Source of the DNA: Soonwooa sp.
Lineage (GTDB): Bacteria > Bacteroidota > Bacteroidia > Flavobacteriales > Weeksellaceae
Direction of reading: 5' to 3'
Length of the DNA: 16,922 nucleotides
NCBI RefSeq assembly: GCF_030151385.1
Contig: NZ_JASLDS010000075.1
Location: 1-16,922, forward strand
The position numbers were made by a program, and so were the translations under genes. The first letter of the stretch is position 1; every line of letters begins with the position of its first letter. Below are positions 15,286-16,922 of this stretch, piece by piece. The notes beneath the pieces are model-generated. The model worked only from the letters and a program-made list of their open reading frames with translations, had not been told where the DNA came from and did no database searches.

Positions 15286-16578
15286 TTACTTCTTAATTAA
15301 CTGATGTACAGTGGTTTTAGAATTTGACGTGATTTTAATCATGTAGTTGCCAGCTGGAAGTTTTGAAATATCGTATTTTTCTAAAGAAGTGTTAAATTTT
15401 TCAACCAATCGACCTTCCATATTGATAACTTCCACTGTATCAATCTTATTTTTCGGCGACTGAATTGAAAAATATTGACTAGTAGGGTTGGGATAAATTT
15501 TAATATCTGCTGTTTTCGCTTCAGTCGAAGTTGCTAAAAAAGCATCATCCAATTTAATCATCCAACCTTGGGATGTCAATCCGCCATTAAGGTAGCCGCC
15601 AATGTATTTTCCATTATTTGAGATACTTGAAGCTGTTCCCATTAGATCTACGCTAACTGGAATATTTTGCGCTTGTAATAGATCTTTAACACGCTTTGGC
15701 TTTGTCCATCCAGGTTTATACACAATGGCGTCATAAACAGTTGGTGATACAACACCATAACCAACCGCTGTGCCATCATCGGATATTCCTAAAAAGAAAG
15801 TCATTACCAATCCATCTGGTAATTGGGTCATTACTTCTTCTCCTGTATTAATGTTGTAGGTAAACGCGTATCCTTCTTTGTAACCTGCTATGACGTTATT
15901 GTTATTGATCGCATAAGCAATGTTGTTAATATTAGAAGAACCATGGATGCTAATTTCATGGATTTTCATGTCAGCCATATTGATGTAGATAGGCGTTCTG
16001 ATTCCACTAATATTGTTTTCCTTGTAATCTGCCCAACCTGTCATATAACCATTATCATTAACGCTCATAATCCTGATGTAGCGGTATGGCGAATTGGCGT
16101 CGGGAATTATTGGTGTGAATTCCTGAGTAACTGTGTTGTAAAGAAATGCTCCAAATACAGTCGAAGCTTCTGACATATTACCAACGACATATTTTCCAGA
16201 TGTAGAGATTTTATATACATCAAAACTAGAGTTTGCTGGATTCGAATTCGGGAACCAAGGGATTCTGTCCCATCTTGTTGATGGTGCTATTTTAACACCA
16301 GGTTGTTTTAGAGTTGTCGAGTTTTCCATATAGATACTCCCAGCGATGTCTCCATTATTATTAATGCTATTAAAATTAGTTACAGTGCTTTCTTTTGTTG
16401 TAAAAGCATTGCTAGCATAATTGTAAGTTCTTGTATTGGTAACAGCGTTACCAAGATCATTAACTGATACAATAGCGGAAGCAATTGGTGTAAATGGTCT
16501 GAATTCTGTTTGCGCGAATCCAAGATTAGCAATTGATATTGTTGCTAAGGCTAATCCAAGTTTGTAGATGTTCTTCAT
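15286..16578 (-). CDS. Secreted HAF-repeat protein with T9SS type A sorting domain
   Basis: Secreted protein of 430 residues. It has a signal peptide (1-23, MKNIYKLGLALATISIANLGFAQ), a repeat region and a C-terminal type IX secretion sorting domain (about 357-430: IKIYPNP, then VEVINMEGR and LPAGNYMIKI). Seven copies of a short motif (I/V)(N/S)xxGxxxG recur at about 39-47, 72-80, 124-133, 173-181, 224-232, 265-273 and 319-327, spaced 35-54 residues apart. Each is followed by strand-rich sequence, as in HAF-type extracellular repeats, and suggests a beta-propeller. No catalytic motif is recognised and the function is unknown. It should cross the outer membrane by the Por system and be released or attached to the surface. 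I chose the ATG at 16576-16578 because the signal peptide begins there; an upstream TTG adds 16 polar residues. A possible -7 box lies at 16603-16610. Confidence 0.85.
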   Translation of the reverse strand: MKNIYKLGLALATISIANLGFAQTEFRPFTPIASAIVSVNDLGNAVTNTRTYNYASNAFTTKESTVTNFNSINNNGDIAGSIYMENSTTLKQPGVKIAPSTRWDRIPWFPNSNPANSSFDVYKISTSGKYVVGNMSEASTVFGAFLYNTVTQEFTPIIPDANSPYRYIRIMSVNDNGYMTGWADYKENNISGIRTPIYINMADMKIHEISIHGSSNINNIAYAINNNNVIAGYKEGYAFTYNINTGEEVMTQLPDGLVMTFFLGISDDGTAVGYGVVSPTVYDAIVYKPGWTKPKRVKDLLQAQNIPVSVDLMGTASSISNNGKYIGGYLNGGLTSQGWMIKLDDAFLATSTEAKTADIKIYPNPTSQYFSIQSPKNKIDTVEVINMEGRLVEKFNTSLEKYDISKLPAGNYMIKITSNSKTTVHQLIKK

Positions 16579-16602
16579 ATTAATTTTTGTTGAATTGTCT
16601 AG

Positions 16603-16610
16603 CAAACTTA
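16603..16610 (-). promoter_or_regulatory. Possible -7 element for the T9SS-cargo gene
   Basis: On the minus strand TAAGTTTG matches the Bacteroidota -7 consensus TAnnTTTG exactly and would place transcription start about 20 nt before the ATG at 16578. No TTTG lies at the usual 19-20 nt upstream; the nearest is about 13 nt away. The call therefore rests on one element. Confidence 0.4.
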
Positions 16611-16779
16611 AATATGCTTTCAACAAAATCCTAAAGTTTGTTTTTTAAAATGGCTGAATTTTGAAAGTATTATGCCATTAATAAACTTTTTTTGGATTTA
16701 ATATTTATACCTGAACTGTTGCGACTATAAGCGAGAATAGGCCGTTTGAAGTGTGTTTGGTAGTTTAATAAAGAAAATA

Positions 16780-16811
16780 TAGGATCAGTCCTAAAACCAG
16801 GGGAGGGTTTT
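16780..16811 (+). repeat. Two adjacent short hairpins ahead of the IS transposase start
   Basis: TAGGA (16780-16784) pairs with TCCTA (16789-16793) around TCAG. Directly after it AAAACC (16793-16798) pairs with GGTTTT (16806-16811) around AGGGGAG. The two share base 16793, so they would stack or compete. They end 22 nt before the transposase ATG and may mark the left end or leader of the insertion sequence. Confidence 0.4.
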
Positions 16812-16833
16812 GAAAAAAGCATAAATTTGTGAT

Positions 16834-16922
16834 ATGCTAAATGAGACAGAATTACTTAAATTATTACTGCCCGAATACCTAATCAATCACTTTGAGATAG
16901 TAAAGTTCGAAGAAAAAGATAA
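16834..16922 (+). CDS. ISAon1-type transposase, N-terminal region ORF (partial)
   Basis: The first 29 codons of a plus-strand ORF, open to the right edge. The encoded start, MLNETELLKLLLPEYLINHF followed by EIVKFEEKD, closely resembles the N-terminal region protein of ISAon1-family transposases, which are abundant in Chryseobacterium and relatives. In that group, as I recall, this short ORF is followed by a second ORF carrying the DDE catalytic domain, possibly joined by frameshifting; neither can be seen here. There is no ribosome-binding site at normal spacing, though a GGGAGGG lies about 27 nt upstream. The family assignment comes from recognising the N-terminal sequence, not from a database search. 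Confidence 0.7.
   Translation, partial: MLNETELLKLLLPEYLINHFEIVKFEEKD

Larger units (their letters stand above)
16780..16922 (+). mobile_element. Left part of an insertion sequence (ISAon1-type), running off the window
   Basis: The start of a transposase ORF at 16834 shows that an insertion sequence enters from the right edge. The left boundary is not resolved, because the terminal inverted repeat cannot be recognised without the right end and no target duplication can be checked. I set the start at the first hairpin of the structured leader as an estimate. The true end could lie anywhere between about 16630 and 16833. Confidence 0.5.

Noticed and set aside
16649..16679. Inverted repeat AATGGC / GCCATT separated by 19 bases, a possible operator upstream of the T9SS-cargo gene.
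   Set aside because: Only six base pairs in AT-rich DNA, no dyad symmetry beyond that, and no regulator to link to it; easily chance.
1..16922. CRISPR arrays, rRNA, tRNA genes, phage modules or defence systems.
   Set aside because: I saw no regular direct repeats with spacers, no structural RNA signature and no recognisable phage or defence protein among the translated genes.

Overview
The window looks like ordinary chromosome of a low-GC Bacteroidota bacterium, most likely a flavobacterium of the Chryseobacterium/Weeksellaceae type. The evidence is a complete Alternative Complex III operon, a secreted protein with a type IX secretion (Por/T9SS) sorting domain, Bacteroidota-type promoters (TTTG at -33, TAnnTTTG at -7) and a lack of well-placed Shine-Dalgarno sites. 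The genus is an inference.

Layout. (1) 14-8412, plus strand: a tight six-gene operon actABCDEF for Alternative Complex III, the quinol:cytochrome c/oxidase oxidoreductase that replaces the bc1 complex. It contains a six-haem ActA, a fused ActB (Mo-less molybdopterin-oxidoreductase fold plus Fe-S ferredoxin domain), two NrfD-like quinol-site membrane proteins (ActC, ActF), ActD and a monohaem lipoprotein ActE. A strong intrinsic terminator follows at 8435-8465. No terminal oxidase genes follow in the window. (2) 8495-9518, plus: a DEDDy 3'-5' exonuclease and an MIP18/DUF59 Fe-S assembly protein, 1 nt apart. (3) 9519-10864, minus: an OsmC-fold protein in which both catalytic cysteines appear replaced by serine, and upstream of it an HMG-CoA-lyase-like enzyme. 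(4) 11021-14561, plus: peptidase T behind a near-consensus promoter, then sufE, a family 9 glycosyltransferase and a family 2 glycosyltransferase; the last three are joined by 4-nt start/stop overlaps. (5) 14632-16578, minus: a small VanZ-family membrane protein and a secreted protein with about seven HAF-like repeats and a T9SS C-terminal domain, which has its own terminator. (6) 16834 to the right edge, plus: the first 29 codons of an ISAon1-type transposase N-terminal ORF, so an insertion sequence begins just before the edge.

How the genes work together. Region 1 is the respiratory quinol-oxidising machine, with electrons passing from menaquinol through the ActB Fe-S clusters to the ActA and ActE haems. 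Regions 2 and 4 each carry one Fe-S assembly factor (DUF59/SufT-like and SufE). The two glycosyltransferases suggest cell-surface glycan synthesis. I see no CRISPR array, rRNA or tRNA gene, phage or defence system. No stretch over 300 bases lacks a gene. I do not see a clearly new biological system. The most notable points are the cysteine-less OsmC paralogue, the repeat architecture of the secreted protein, the six-haem ActA and the structured leader before the IS transposase.
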